Origin: an uncultured Bacteroidales bacterium
Lineage (GTDB): Bacteria > Bacteroidota > Bacteroidia > Bacteroidales > P3
Direction: 5' to 3'
Length of the DNA: 64,000 bases
Assembly (NCBI GenBank): GCA_947175635.1
Contig: CAMWNM010000002.1
Span: 1-64,000, forward strand
The notes beneath the pieces are model-generated. The model made no database searches and was not told the origin of the DNA. It saw only the letters and a list, made by a program, of their open reading frames with translations. Of this stretch, positions 27,941-38,266 are shown in pieces (position 1 is the stretch's first letter; the number at the start of each line of letters is the position of its first letter). The position numbers and the translations under genes are program-made.

Positions 27941-29245
27941 TTACTCCGCATTCCTCAAATCGATGAACTTAACCACCTTCCTTCCCGCAGGCGGGCGTTG
28001 CAGGCGGGCTATTATCTCCGGCACTTCGAAAACCACATCGGGCGCCACACGGACTTTGGAACGGAATATATCCTTTATCTGCTTGACAAATTCCTCGCTA
28101 TGGTTTTTGCTACCTATCTTTATCTGCACCTGGTCGGTCTGGATGGAATTGGTGTATACCTCGACAATGTAGTTTTCTATCTCGGGGATATTGTCCAGAA
28201 TATCGAACAAAGCTGGCGGATAGAGTGTGGTTCCCTTGAATTTTATCATCTGCCCCTTTCGTCCCAAAACTGAACTGAGGCGCGTGGTATTGCGTCCGCA
28301 ACGGCAGGATTCATCGTAATGGATACAGATGTCGCCGGTTTTGAAACGGAGCAACGGCATTCCGCGCACACCTATCGTCGTAACGGTTACCTCTCCGGGA
28401 AGACCGGCAGGAACGGGTTTGTTTTCGTTATCGAGAAACTCCACGATAATCAGGTCTGCCGGTACATGACCGCCGTTATGACAGGCGCATTCGGTAAACG
28501 AAGACTGCATTTCGGTTGACGCATAGGTGGAAAAAAGTTCAAGTTCGGGCCAACGCTGCGTTATCCGCGCTCCCAAAGCTGTCAACGCTCCTTCGGAAGT
28601 ACGCAGCGCCTCTCCTATACAGATGGCTTTCTTCAACGAACAACCGTGCAGATCGATACCGTTGGTTTGGGCATAATCCATCAGATTGAGCAAAAACGAC
28701 GGTACCACGATGCAACCCGTCGGCTTGATGCGCCGGATGGTATCCCACTGCAGTTCAGGAATCCCGTTGCCCACCCGCACCACACCGCAACCCAGTTCCC
28801 GCGCCCCCATAAAATACGCCAATCCCGCCATGAAACGGCGGTCTATAGTGGTCATCAACTGCAAAATATCTTGGGCGGTACAGCCGCATACGGAAAAGGA
28901 ACAGGCTTCATTATACGCCAAACGGTCCAAATCGCCCGAAGTGAGCGCGAACGTTACCGGATCGCCCAGCGTACCGGATGTGGTTACATAATCCACGATC
29001 TCGTTTTTGGAAACACAGACAAAATCGGCATTATGCAACTGCAAATCTTCTTTGGTGGTAACGGGAAGAGACTGCAAATCCTCTATCCGTCGGATTTTTC
29101 GGATATCTGTCCCGTGTTTTTCAAACATCGTGCGATAGAACTTGGAGTTGGTTTGCAGATAGTGCAGTTCTTCCGCCAACCTTGCCTCCTGAAAGCGTTT
29201 TATCTCCGCATGCGATCGGTAATGTATTTCTTTATCCCTTACCAT
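27941..29245 (-). CDS. Phenylacetate-CoA ligase/CoF synthetase-like adenylate-forming enzyme
   Basis: 'VTTSGTLGDPVTFALTSGDLDRLAYNEACSFSVCG', 'FKTGDICIHYDESCRCGRNTTRLSSVLGRKGQMIKFKGTTLYP'. Confidence 0.88.
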   Translation of the reverse strand: MVRDKEIHYRSHAEIKRFQEARLAEELHYLQTNSKFYRTMFEKHGTDIRKIRRIEDLQSLPVTTKEDLQLHNADFVCVSKNEIVDYVTTSGTLGDPVTFALTSGDLDRLAYNEACSFSVCGCTAQDILQLMTTIDRRFMAGLAYFMGARELGCGVVRVGNGIPELQWDTIRRIKPTGCIVVPSFLLNLMDYAQTNGIDLHGCSLKKAICIGEALRTSEGALTALGARITQRWPELELFSTYASTEMQSSFTECACHNGGHVPADLIIVEFLDNENKPVPAGLPGEVTVTTIGVRGMPLLRFKTGDICIHYDESCRCGRNTTRLSSVLGRKGQMIKFKGTTLYPPALFDILDNIPEIENYIVEVYTNSIQTDQVQIKIGSKNHSEEFVKQIKDIFRSKVRVAPDVVFEVPEIIARLQRPPAGRKVVKFIDLRNAE

Positions 29246-30908
29246 ATTTCCTTATCTTTTTTTCGATTTCCTCCCGCTGGCTTTTTCTTGGAATTTCTTT
29301 TGTCAAAGCCGTTTTCCATGCCGTTTCCGCAAGCGGAAAATTTCCCTGCATGAAATGGTAATCTCCCTGCAAGAGATAGGCTTCGTAAAAATCAGGGTTG
29401 TCTATTGTCAAACTATCCACATAAGCTATTGGAAGCCGCACTGTCCGCTCCACAGCCCGTTTTACCGCCGCCGCCCGCTTCCGGTAACGGATCAGCCGGT
29501 TGTAGCCGGTTGCAAGAAACAATGAATCCTCCGCTATATCGCGCCCGTTTTCCGAATGGAAAAACGGAACCGAGTCCGCATTTCTGAAAATACGGTTCAG
29601 ATCGTAGCAAAGATACCGACCCGATTGCCAAGGTGAAGTGGAAACCCAGACAAGCCTTTGTTCGGGCTTGAATATAACCGAATGATGCGCGATGTACTGA
29701 TGGATGGATTTCTCGTTGGTCAATCCGATCGGCTTTTCTCCCAATCCCTTGTCGTTTCTCAATATGGAAGCAACTTTTGATGGCGTAAGCGGGGTTTGGT
29801 TTCCAATCAGTTCTGCAAGTCTCAGATGGCGGTATTCACTGTCGCTGCAGGCGATATTCTCCTTATTGTCCGGATCTTCGGAAAACGTTTCCGACTGATA
29901 ATGGTTGGTGCCTATAAGCGGTGCTTCCGGCACGGAATAAAGCGCCTGTTTTTCCGGTGTCTTCTCAATGACGGCGGCACGACGCCCGTCTGCCTGTCCT
30001 ATCAACAAGGCTTCGGAAACGAAAGTCTTACAAGTATCCGCAATCCCGTACGCTTCTTCTATCGTGGCGGCATATTGCAGGATATGGCGTGCCAAAAGAG
30101 AAATCGGCATGGCGGCACGAATTGGAACCGGACCTTTGGCGGCATTGATGGTAACCGTAAGCCCTTTTTCATTCATCCCCGACACAACGCCGGTCATACC
30201 CGGCCATCCGACCGAAACGAAACGATATCCTGAATCCGGTGTGACAAAACTCACCAACTTGTTCACCGCAAAATCATCACCCATCCAGAAATCGAAGTTT
30301 CGGCCTATCAAGAGCGAGGAGTCGGCACTCATGTTGTTCCATACCGCAAAAGAACTGCAACCCACCAACATATATTCCTGCATGGCATGGCCGATATCGT
30401 GGGCGGCATGATAGTTGAGCTGCCGTTCGTACGGTGTTCCGAAAACATCGAAATCATGGCTGCAAAATTCGGAAAGGGCCGCTATTTCCGCCCTGTATTC
30501 TTCCGGTATGTACCGCGCCATCCGCCGGTTAAAAAACAACATGAGTTTATGCAAGACCCCAAGGTAGATATCGGAAGGAACCATTTCCTTTATCTGCCTT
30601 ACAAACACCTCTTCCTGAAAACGAAGCAAGTCCCGGCTCATCGCGCCCATCACCGCGCCGCGTTCCACCGCGTTGCCCTTGATGTCCGCTTCCCATATCC
30701 CATAAGGATTCCTATACAATGTATTGCCACGGCACATACGAAGCGTATCCAGGTCAATATCAAGCGTGTATTCGGAAGCCGTTATGCGTATGTCCGGCCT
30801 TTTCAGATCGGCGTTTACCGCCAAAGTCCAGACCATGGCCGCCAAAAGCGACAAAACCGCCAGAATGGCGGATACAACCCACACCGATATTTTTAGGATC
30901 CTACGCAT
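29232..30908 (-). CDS. C45 family autoproteolytic acyltransferase/hydrolase (NTN fold)
   Basis: 'VGCSSFAVWNNMSADSSLLIGRNFDFWMGDDFA', 'VSVGWPGMTGVVSGMNEKGLTVTINA'; N-terminal membrane anchor. Confidence 0.85.
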   Translation of the reverse strand: MRRILKISVWVVSAILAVLSLLAAMVWTLAVNADLKRPDIRITASEYTLDIDLDTLRMCRGNTLYRNPYGIWEADIKGNAVERGAVMGAMSRDLLRFQEEVFVRQIKEMVPSDIYLGVLHKLMLFFNRRMARYIPEEYRAEIAALSEFCSHDFDVFGTPYERQLNYHAAHDIGHAMQEYMLVGCSSFAVWNNMSADSSLLIGRNFDFWMGDDFAVNKLVSFVTPDSGYRFVSVGWPGMTGVVSGMNEKGLTVTINAAKGPVPIRAAMPISLLARHILQYAATIEEAYGIADTCKTFVSEALLIGQADGRRAAVIEKTPEKQALYSVPEAPLIGTNHYQSETFSEDPDNKENIACSDSEYRHLRLAELIGNQTPLTPSKVASILRNDKGLGEKPIGLTNEKSIHQYIAHHSVIFKPEQRLVWVSTSPWQSGRYLCYDLNRIFRNADSVPFFHSENGRDIAEDSLFLATGYNRLIRYRKRAAAVKRAVERTVRLPIAYVDSLTIDNPDFYEAYLLQGDYHFMQGNFPLAETAWKTALTKEIPRKSQREEIEKKIRKYGKG

Positions 30909-32400
30909 TTCCTATTTTTTTCACCAAATATTCCTCTCCCAGCAATGCGCTGCATGTTACCGCCGCACTGGCACAAACGCCTAAACATCCGTGCACATTC
31001 ATATTCTGTCCTGTAAAATAGAGGTTTTCTATCTTCATACGGACAGGAATACGCGAAAGCAACGCGTTCCTGCAATCCTTTATGATGCCATAGGCCGAGC
31101 CATGCAAAGTGGAAGTGTAATCGCGATAGGTCAGCGGCGTGGAAGTATAGACCGTTTCGATTTGCGTTTCCATATCCGGGAAAACGCGGGAAACACAATC
31201 AACCATCGCCTCCGCATAACGTTTCTTCATCGCCTCATACCTTTCTCCCCTTTTGCCTATTTCCGTATCGGCCCACTCTTCCAGAACCTGCCGGAACATC
31301 GGCGAAAGCAGAGAAACCGCATCCGCATAATCCCCTGTCCGAGGCGGCTGCATACTCAAAAGGACAACGGGTAGATTGCAACCTTTGTATTCCCCTCGGG
31401 CAGACCACACATCCCGTCGGTTATGAAAATAATAATTGCTGTTGGCATAGCGAGCCTTTCCGGGTTTCATCAGCACATGCGTCGTAAAGCAACCGTAGGA
31501 ATTGGGCAACGAACGGATATGCGTGCCGTAGGCGGGACGGATCACCTTTTCCCCTTCCAGCAAATCCAGCATCTTGGCCGGATGAATATCCGAAATCACA
31601 TATTTTGCCGAAACAGTTTCATCTTCGTTTATCCGGATGCTCCGCGCAACGGAATTCCTTATCTCTATCCCCTTTACCTCTGCGTTCACGCGCACCTCCC
31701 CGCCATATTTCCGTATCTCCTCGGCAAGCGCATCGGCCACGTGCTGCGAACCGTCTTTGAAACGGTATGCGCTTTCCATGTACGAATACATGATCATGCC
31801 GTGTTCGTAGAACGAAGTCCGCTCCCTGTCGCCGCTATGCAGCGAAACGGTACCGGCAAGGACGTTCCGCAAGGTTTCGTTTTGCGTGCAGGAATTTATC
31901 ACATCGAAAGCCGAAACATTCATGTATTCGAGTCCGCCGTTGGAAATATGCCCCGAACGGAGTACCTCCGGGGAGATAAGGCTTCCTACTTTCCGCAACA
32001 AGCCGCAATATTTCTCGATACCGGCTTTTTCTTCCGGAAAATATTCAACCAGTCGGGCCGCAAACCTCTCTTCCCCGTTGGCATAGCAGTAACGGGAACC
32101 ATCGGGAAAAACAAGTATGTCGTAGGCCTCCGGATCAAGTTGTTGCAGGCGCAGACGGTCTATCACGCCGAAGTACTTGAAATACTGATGCAGGATCTGG
32201 CCCGGATGCAGACTGCCCACATAGTGCATGCCCGTATCCAGAATCTTTCCGCGACGGTAAAAAGACTGGAGACATCCGCCAATTTGCGAATGCTGTTCCA
32301 GCACGCAGACCTTCATGCCCTCCTTGCTCAGCATAACACCGCATGCCAAGCCCCCCAAGCCGCCGCCAACAACAACCACTTCAAAATTTTCCATCCTCAA
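30901..32400 (-). CDS. Phytoene desaturase (CrtI)-like FAD-dependent oxidoreductase
   Basis: 'EVVVVGGGLGGLACGVMLSKEGMKVCVLEQHSQIGG' Rossmann motif; C-terminal 'NLYFTGQNMNVHGCLGVCASAAVTCSALLGEEYL'. Confidence 0.9.
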   Translation of the reverse strand: MRMENFEVVVVGGGLGGLACGVMLSKEGMKVCVLEQHSQIGGCLQSFYRRGKILDTGMHYVGSLHPGQILHQYFKYFGVIDRLRLQQLDPEAYDILVFPDGSRYCYANGEERFAARLVEYFPEEKAGIEKYCGLLRKVGSLISPEVLRSGHISNGGLEYMNVSAFDVINSCTQNETLRNVLAGTVSLHSGDRERTSFYEHGMIMYSYMESAYRFKDGSQHVADALAEEIRKYGGEVRVNAEVKGIEIRNSVARSIRINEDETVSAKYVISDIHPAKMLDLLEGEKVIRPAYGTHIRSLPNSYGCFTTHVLMKPGKARYANSNYYFHNRRDVWSARGEYKGCNLPVVLLSMQPPRTGDYADAVSLLSPMFRQVLEEWADTEIGKRGERYEAMKKRYAEAMVDCVSRVFPDMETQIETVYTSTPLTYRDYTSTLHGSAYGIIKDCRNALLSRIPVRMKIENLYFTGQNMNVHGCLGVCASAAVTCSALLGEEYLVKKIGNA

Positions 32401-35400
32401 TTCCGCTTTGTCAGTACCATAACTCCGTTTTTCTCCGTTGTTTCCCGTAAAGATTCGGAAACCGCAAACACCCGGATACCGCTTTCACATCCCTCGGCCG
32501 TTTCAGCATCAATCACCACCATTCCTCCCGGTCTCAGGCTAAGCGAACAACTCCGCAATACGTCCATCAACGGCATCTTGCCGATTCGGCTTATCAGGAA
32601 TACATCCGATTCCTGCCACTTCTCCGGAATTTCGGAAAGAACGGCAAAACCGATATTGTCTTTATTCATGAAAAACCGTTGTGCCAACCGGATTTTTTCC
32701 GGATCCGCATCGAAACCCGTTATCTGCCGTTTACGGGAAAGCATACCCAACATCAAGGCACGGGCACCGTAACCGCATCCTATATCGGTTATCACTGCCT
32801 GACGAGGAAGGAGCCTGTCTAAATCATCGTAGTAAGCGTCGCGACGAATCTGCTTCATTACCCGGTATGTCAGTCCATGTCCCTTGTAGAGGAAATTACG
32901 GCGCAAGGCGTTGCGAAAATAAGGATTGTCCGCCCGGTCGTTCAAATCGCATAATCCGGCGTATCTGTCCCTGAACCAAGCGTTCCACGCCCTGGCCTGT
33001 TCCCGGTAAGTGTTGCCAAAACCGGATCCATAAGACAGACGCGCTTCTATCTGCGACAATACGCGACCCGGCTTGATATAGAAAGACTGTCGTTTGGAAG
33101 AAACCATCCCCGCACCGTAGATCAAAACAGGCACGATATCTAATTGCAGCTCGTCCGCCAAATAAAACGCCCCTTTATGGAAACGGGCTATCGAACCGTC
33201 TTCGGATCGGGTTCCCTCAGGAAAAACCGCTATCGAATAACCTTTCGAAACTTTATCGCGCAATTGTCCAACGGCGGCGGCATAGCCGTTGGCGGTATGG
33301 AAACAACCCAGATAACGGACGATGGGGCCGATTACGGGCGATTTCCATACCCATCCGTTGGTAACCATAACGATTTTAGGCGTCAGGGCCAACATCAGCA
33401 AGATATCGATAACCGACTGGTGATTGGCGATGATGACGGCCGGCTTGCGGAAAGTTTCTCCTCCCGGATTGAGACGCCGCACCTTGACGGAGGGAATGGT
33501 CTGTAAAAAGAAACGCACAAAGGCGCAAATAAAGACATGCAGACAATATTGCTTTCTGGAACGGGAAACCGGAATGCAGAAACTGAGCAAAACCATAATC
33601 TGCGCCGCCATACAACCCAAAAGAAAGTAGAGGAATGCATAGATGGTTCTTGCCAGATCCCGCAATGTATAGGGGAATCCACCCCTTTGCACAGGCAACG
33701 AGACCAAACGGCGGAAAAGCACGGGCTGCAAGGTATAAGAAACCAGGATAACCACACTCAGACCCAAAACGGAAATGACGGCGATGGAGCGAACTGCCGG
33801 ATGCCGGGCGAATATCAACGCCCCCAGGCCTACAATCGTGGTGAAGGCCGAAAAGAAAATGGCTGTCTTATGGGCATCGAACATCTTTTTACCCTCCCTG
33901 TATTCGCACAAAAGACCATCCATGATAAAGATGCTGAAATCATCGCCGATACCGAATATGAACGTGGATAGAATGATGTTTACGATATTGAACGGTATAT
34001 CGAACAAGACCATGAAACCCAGGATGATGATCCAGCTTGCCAACATGGGCAGGATGGACAGCAACATCAGTTCGATACGCCCGTATGAAAGCAACAAGGC
34101 TATCGAAACCAGCAGAGAAGAAACAAACAGGATGAAATAAAAATCGTTGTTGATTTCCTCCATCATGCGGTTGGAATAATAGCCCCTGTCGATGACGGTG
34201 GTGTTCGGGCAAGCGGATATCCGGTCATAGACAAACGGCTTTTCATCCTTGTCAAGTTCCATTTTCGCCACCAAAAGGCAACCCGAATCCGAAACATTGA
34301 TAAAGTCGGAAAACAGCGGTACATCTGCCAATACCTCCTCGGAATAATCAAAAACCGCATATTCTTTCCGCAACAATTCCCCGAATGCGTCAAAAGCCTG
34401 ATCGCTGAACCCGACGGCGGAAGCGGCCTCTTTTATCTTTTCGCAGAGCGGAAAACGCCTTTCTTCCCAATACTTATTCCAATAATCTATCCTTTGACGC
34501 TGGCATTCGGCATTCACGAAATAACCGTCAACCGTTGAAAAAGAACTTATCCTCCCCTCCTTTTTTAATGATTGCAGACAGCGTTCCAATTCATGGCAGG
34601 ATTCCTGTGTCTGTGTTTCCGTAGGTGCAAAGGAAACCAAAAAAACACTTGAATTTTCGCTACCCGTAAGTTCTTCTAATTTCTGTTCTGCGCTACGCAG
34701 ATGTATCGGTTCGTAATTCAAATTGCCCAGATTACCGTCGAAGCGTACCTTATCGGAAAAAAACGCACTCACTGCCAAAACAAGCAGAAGTGTACCCACC
34801 AGCCATTTGTTGCGTTCGTACGGATAACTGTTTATCCGATCGATCCAATGCAGTAACTTTCCTTGTTGTCCGCTTTTCCCGGAAGAAAGGAAATGCGGCA
34901 GGAAAACCAGACAAAAAACAGTGGTGCCCACCAAAGCGAGAGCGGCAAAAGCACCGAAATCCTGCAATAGTCTGGAATGGGTGAAGAGCAAGGAAACAAA
35001 AGCGCCTATCGTGGTAAAACCGCCCACCGTAAGGGGGTATGCCAATTCCGCCACCACCTGCCGGGGATTTTCGGCATGTGTATGATGAGAGACAAAATGA
35101 ATGGAATAACTCAAGGCAATGCCGAAAATCGCCGCTCCCGCCCCCATGGCTATGGCCGACATCTGACCCTGCAAAAGCGAAAGCGTTCCCAAAGCGAACA
35201 AAGCACCGAACAAAGCGGGCATTATGATTTGCAGAACCGCCCGCTTGCTCCTGAGCGAAAGGGAAATGACCACAATAACAACTATCAGCGCTACGGTAAG
35301 GGTAAACATGGTGTCGCTCTTGATTTGGCGGGCGTTATAAACGGCGATGGCAGAAGCCCCTAAATAACTTATCTCCATTTCCGTTTCCCGACACACTTGC

Positions 35401-36104
35401 GCCAACACATCTTCCAGACGGCGCACAAAAGCGTCGTTCTCGCCCGTGCTTCCCATACCGTTCACCGGATCGGCAAAAAGAAACAGGACTGAACCGTCTT
35501 GTGAAAAAATACGGTCGGCATACAGTTCATAACCTGTCTGGTCGCCGAATCGCGCCAATCCCGTCAACAAAGGAGTACCTATGCCCAATGGATCACGCAA
35601 GCAAACCCTGCCCACAAACGCACCTGAGGGAGATGCCACCACATCAAAACAACGGCGAACCGCCGCTTCTACCGAATCAGCCTCCGACAAGGCTTCTATA
35701 CGTGCATAATCCGCCGTATCGAGAAATATCGGAAGATTATCGTAAATAAAGGCCATGCCCCTCTCTACCGCGTCCGCATCCGCCCCGGGCGTAATCCGGG
35801 AAAGCCAACCTTCCTCCACCAAAGGTTCCAAGGCTTCCAACACCTTGTCTGCGGCATCCATCATGGATTCCTTCTCCTCTCCCTCCACCAAGATGACGAT
35901 ACGGTCTGTAAGCCTCAGGTTTTCGAAAACCAACGACTGGCGGCGGCCTGTCTCGTTATCGGAAAAAAACGATGTTATATCTTCCACAAAGCGCATACGA
36001 AACGCCAACGCACCCATAACGAACACCCATACCGCAAGCAGCACATAAAGCAACGGCTTATGCAGGCAGAACCAATCGTATGTCTTTACAAAGAAGTTAC
36101 GCAT
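32397..36104 (-). CDS. Trifunctional MMPL/RND-like transporter - lysophospholipid acyltransferase - SAM methyltransferase fusion
   Basis: 1235 aa: MMPL TM blocks 'FGIALSYSIHFVSHHTH' and 'FIFGIGDDFSIFIMDGLL'; PlsC 'VIIANHQSVIDIL...FPEGTRSEDG'; MT 'ITDIGCGYGARALMLG'. Confidence 0.93.
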   Translation of the reverse strand: MRNFFVKTYDWFCLHKPLLYVLLAVWVFVMGALAFRMRFVEDITSFFSDNETGRRQSLVFENLRLTDRIVILVEGEEKESMMDAADKVLEALEPLVEEGWLSRITPGADADAVERGMAFIYDNLPIFLDTADYARIEALSEADSVEAAVRRCFDVVASPSGAFVGRVCLRDPLGIGTPLLTGLARFGDQTGYELYADRIFSQDGSVLFLFADPVNGMGSTGENDAFVRRLEDVLAQVCRETEMEISYLGASAIAVYNARQIKSDTMFTLTVALIVVIVVISLSLRSKRAVLQIIMPALFGALFALGTLSLLQGQMSAIAMGAGAAIFGIALSYSIHFVSHHTHAENPRQVVAELAYPLTVGGFTTIGAFVSLLFTHSRLLQDFGAFAALALVGTTVFCLVFLPHFLSSGKSGQQGKLLHWIDRINSYPYERNKWLVGTLLLVLAVSAFFSDKVRFDGNLGNLNYEPIHLRSAEQKLEELTGSENSSVFLVSFAPTETQTQESCHELERCLQSLKKEGRISSFSTVDGYFVNAECQRQRIDYWNKYWEERRFPLCEKIKEAASAVGFSDQAFDAFGELLRKEYAVFDYSEEVLADVPLFSDFINVSDSGCLLVAKMELDKDEKPFVYDRISACPNTTVIDRGYYSNRMMEEINNDFYFILFVSSLLVSIALLLSYGRIELMLLSILPMLASWIIILGFMVLFDIPFNIVNIILSTFIFGIGDDFSIFIMDGLLCEYREGKKMFDAHKTAIFFSAFTTIVGLGALIFARHPAVRSIAVISVLGLSVVILVSYTLQPVLFRRLVSLPVQRGGFPYTLRDLARTIYAFLYFLLGCMAAQIMVLLSFCIPVSRSRKQYCLHVFICAFVRFFLQTIPSVKVRRLNPGGETFRKPAVIIANHQSVIDILLMLALTPKIVMVTNGWVWKSPVIGPIVRYLGCFHTANGYAAAVGQLRDKVSKGYSIAVFPEGTRSEDGSIARFHKGAFYLADELQLDIVPVLIYGAGMVSSKRQSFYIKPGRVLSQIEARLSYGSGFGNTYREQARAWNAWFRDRYAGLCDLNDRADNPYFRNALRRNFLYKGHGLTYRVMKQIRRDAYYDDLDRLLPRQAVITDIGCGYGARALMLGMLSRKRQITGFDADPEKIRLAQRFFMNKDNIGFAVLSEIPEKWQESDVFLISRIGKMPLMDVLRSCSLSLRPGGMVVIDAETAEGCESGIRVFAVSESLRETTEKNGVMVLTKRN

Positions 36105-37278
36105 GTTCCGGTTTACGTTTAATGATACCCAGAACAGCCAAGGCTACTAAAAAGACCGCCGTTCCGACAGTCAAGGCAAGCATAAGACTGCCCGCCACAT
36201 ACTGCCAGACGGACTGACGGACAATCGCAAATGAAATCTCATGCAGGGAAAAAACCGGCGCCGAGCCCGTTATCCATGCCCCGGCCATGAGGCTCCCGTA
36301 AAGGATAAAGGGAATGAGCGGCGGCACGCTGATGTTGGAAAACACAGCCGCCAACACTTTGTTGAGCCGAAAAAGATGGGCGGTAAACAACGCGAACACC
36401 AATTGATAGCCCCAAATCGGCAGGATTGCACAAGATGCGCCCCAGCCCATTGCTGCGGCAAGCCGTATGTTGCTTTCTTTCGAACGGATGATGTTTTCTT
36501 TGTTCAGCAAACGGAGAAAACGCCACGGATAATACCAAAGCAAAGCCTCTGCCACTAAAAAGGTATTCAGCACGCTTATCCTGAAAAAATCACGGAAAGG
36601 ACGGAAATGCGATATCCGTTCTCCTTCCGGCGCGTAATAGACCTTGATGGGAACATTCTCTACCCTTATGCCTCTCCATGCCGCACGGACAATAATCTCC
36701 ACCTCGAATTCGTAACGGGAGGTGCGCATTCTCAGGCCTTGCAACGCTTTTACCGGATACAGCCTGAATCCCGACTGGGTATCGGAAAGTCTGTGCCCCG
36801 TTTCCACACGAAACCAGAAATTGGAAAAACGGTTGGCGAAAGTGTTTCGGGGGGGCATATTTTCCGAAACCAGATCGCGCGCGCCTATCAACAAGCAAGC
36901 CTGACCGGCCGGGGATTCTGTAAAACTTGCCGCCTTGTCTAAAAAGACAGGAATATCGTCCGCATAATGCTGTCCGTCCGCATCCATGGTCAAGATATAG
37001 GAATATCCTTCTTCCGCCGCCAGTCTGAACGCTGTCTTCAAGGCATTTCCCTTTCCCCGGTTAACTGGCATCGTGATAACACGGATACCGTCTGTCCCTG
37101 CCAATTCTTCCGCCGTGGAATCTGTGGAACCGTCGTTTATCACCCATATCGTATCCGCATACCGTTTCACATCGGCAATAACACGGCCTATCGTGTTCCC
37201 ATTATTAAAAACAGGAATGACGACCACACAGCCGAGGCGCGAGGAAATTGCTTTATATGTTTGCGGATCCGTACTCAT
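36097..37278 (-). CDS. Family 2 glycosyltransferase fused to DUF2062
   Basis: 'VVIPVFNNGNTIGRVIADVKRYADTIWVINDGSTDST', 'ILTMDADGQHYADDIP', DUF2062 'AAAMGWGASCAILPIWGYQLVFALFTAHLFRLNKVLAAVFSNISVPPLIP'. Confidence 0.92.
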   Translation of the reverse strand: MSTDPQTYKAISSRLGCVVVIPVFNNGNTIGRVIADVKRYADTIWVINDGSTDSTAEELAGTDGIRVITMPVNRGKGNALKTAFRLAAEEGYSYILTMDADGQHYADDIPVFLDKAASFTESPAGQACLLIGARDLVSENMPPRNTFANRFSNFWFRVETGHRLSDTQSGFRLYPVKALQGLRMRTSRYEFEVEIIVRAAWRGIRVENVPIKVYYAPEGERISHFRPFRDFFRISVLNTFLVAEALLWYYPWRFLRLLNKENIIRSKESNIRLAAAMGWGASCAILPIWGYQLVFALFTAHLFRLNKVLAAVFSNISVPPLIPFILYGSLMAGAWITGSAPVFSLHEISFAIVRQSVWQYVAGSLMLALTVGTAVFLVALAVLGIIKRKPEHA

Positions 37279-37280
37279 TT

Positions 37281-37637
37281 CTATTCCATCACCCTTACGG
37301 CAGCTGTTAATTTCAACACTTGCACACCCTGATAGAAAGCCTTTCCTTGCAATTTATTTTCCTTAACCGAAAAAGACACCTGCATTTTTTCACCCGCAAC
37401 GGGAACAACCGCAGAAAGGAACTTGCAAGACTTGATGGCGGAAAAAACAACCGGAGAACAGAGCGCTTTCGCGGCACATTCGCGAACCAAGCGTAGCGTA
37501 CATACGCCCGGCATTACGGGATTTCCCGGAAAATGCCCTTTAAAAACGGCGTGTTCCGGATTCAGTTCCGCTTCAAACAACCATGTTTCTTCCTGCCTGC
37601 CGCAATCCGTGAGGCGGTACAATTCTTCCGGATTCAT
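37281..37637 (-). CDS. 3-hydroxyacyl-ACP dehydratase-like hotdog protein (FabA/FabZ type)
   Basis: 'HAVFKGHFPGNPVMPGVCTLRLVRE'. Confidence 0.85.
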   Translation of the reverse strand: MNPEELYRLTDCGRQEETWLFEAELNPEHAVFKGHFPGNPVMPGVCTLRLVRECAAKALCSPVVFSAIKSCKFLSAVVPVAGEKMQVSFSVKENKLQGKAFYQGVQVLKLTAAVRVME

Positions 37638-38266
37638 TGTCTTTCTATTTTAAAAAGCCCGTCCGGAACCGGATTGCCGAAACGTTTGCCGCTGAAACGA
37701 TAAAGCGTGTAATCATCCGAATGTTCGGTCATCTTCAGCATATCCAAAGACATATCCTTTTTTGAAAACACCAATAAAAGGCTTTTCAAGCCGGTTTTCC
37801 GCTTGGGTTGCAATTCCAGTTCGTAATGTTTTTCCTTTACTTCCAACTTAGGCACAAAACCCGCCGTAAGCCCGGAAAGATCGGCCGCCATACAGGAGGA
37901 GAGTATGCGTTTCAACTCTTTGAGCATGGGATTCGACTGCATCTTCACCACTGAGGTCTTGCCCGAAGAAGTGATCCGGAAATACTCGCCGTTCATCGTA
38001 ATGTCATCACCGTCCGAGAAGCCGAGCCGTATGTTGTCGGGGCGTTTGTAATAAAAATCACCTGTTTTACGCACAGCCTCTTTCAGCACCGCGGTCTTCC
38101 TTATCTGCTCGAACTTACAGGAAATGGTCTCCACCTTGCTGTTCTTTTCCAACAGTTCGGACTCAAACATTTGCCATTCCGGGGTATTTTCCTGTGCTTG
38201 CAACGCACAAGAGAACATAGCTCCTGAAAAAAGGCCGCATATCCACCAAAAGGCTTTAATTTTCAT
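37634..38266 (-). CDS. LolA-like outer-membrane lipoprotein carrier family protein
   Basis: Signal peptide; 'KVETISCKFEQIRKTAVLKEAVRKTGDFYYKRPDNIRLGFSDGD'. Confidence 0.8.
   Translation of the reverse strand: MKIKAFWWICGLFSGAMFSCALQAQENTPEWQMFESELLEKNSKVETISCKFEQIRKTAVLKEAVRKTGDFYYKRPDNIRLGFSDGDDITMNGEYFRITSSGKTSVVKMQSNPMLKELKRILSSCMAADLSGLTAGFVPKLEVKEKHYELELQPKRKTGLKSLLLVFSKKDMSLDMLKMTEHSDDYTLYRFSGKRFGNPVPDGLFKIERQ

Noticed and set aside
31423-32772. 449-aa plus-strand ORF within the biosynthetic cluster
   Set aside because: Antisense to the CrtI-like and MMPL fusion genes; no domain-like motifs.
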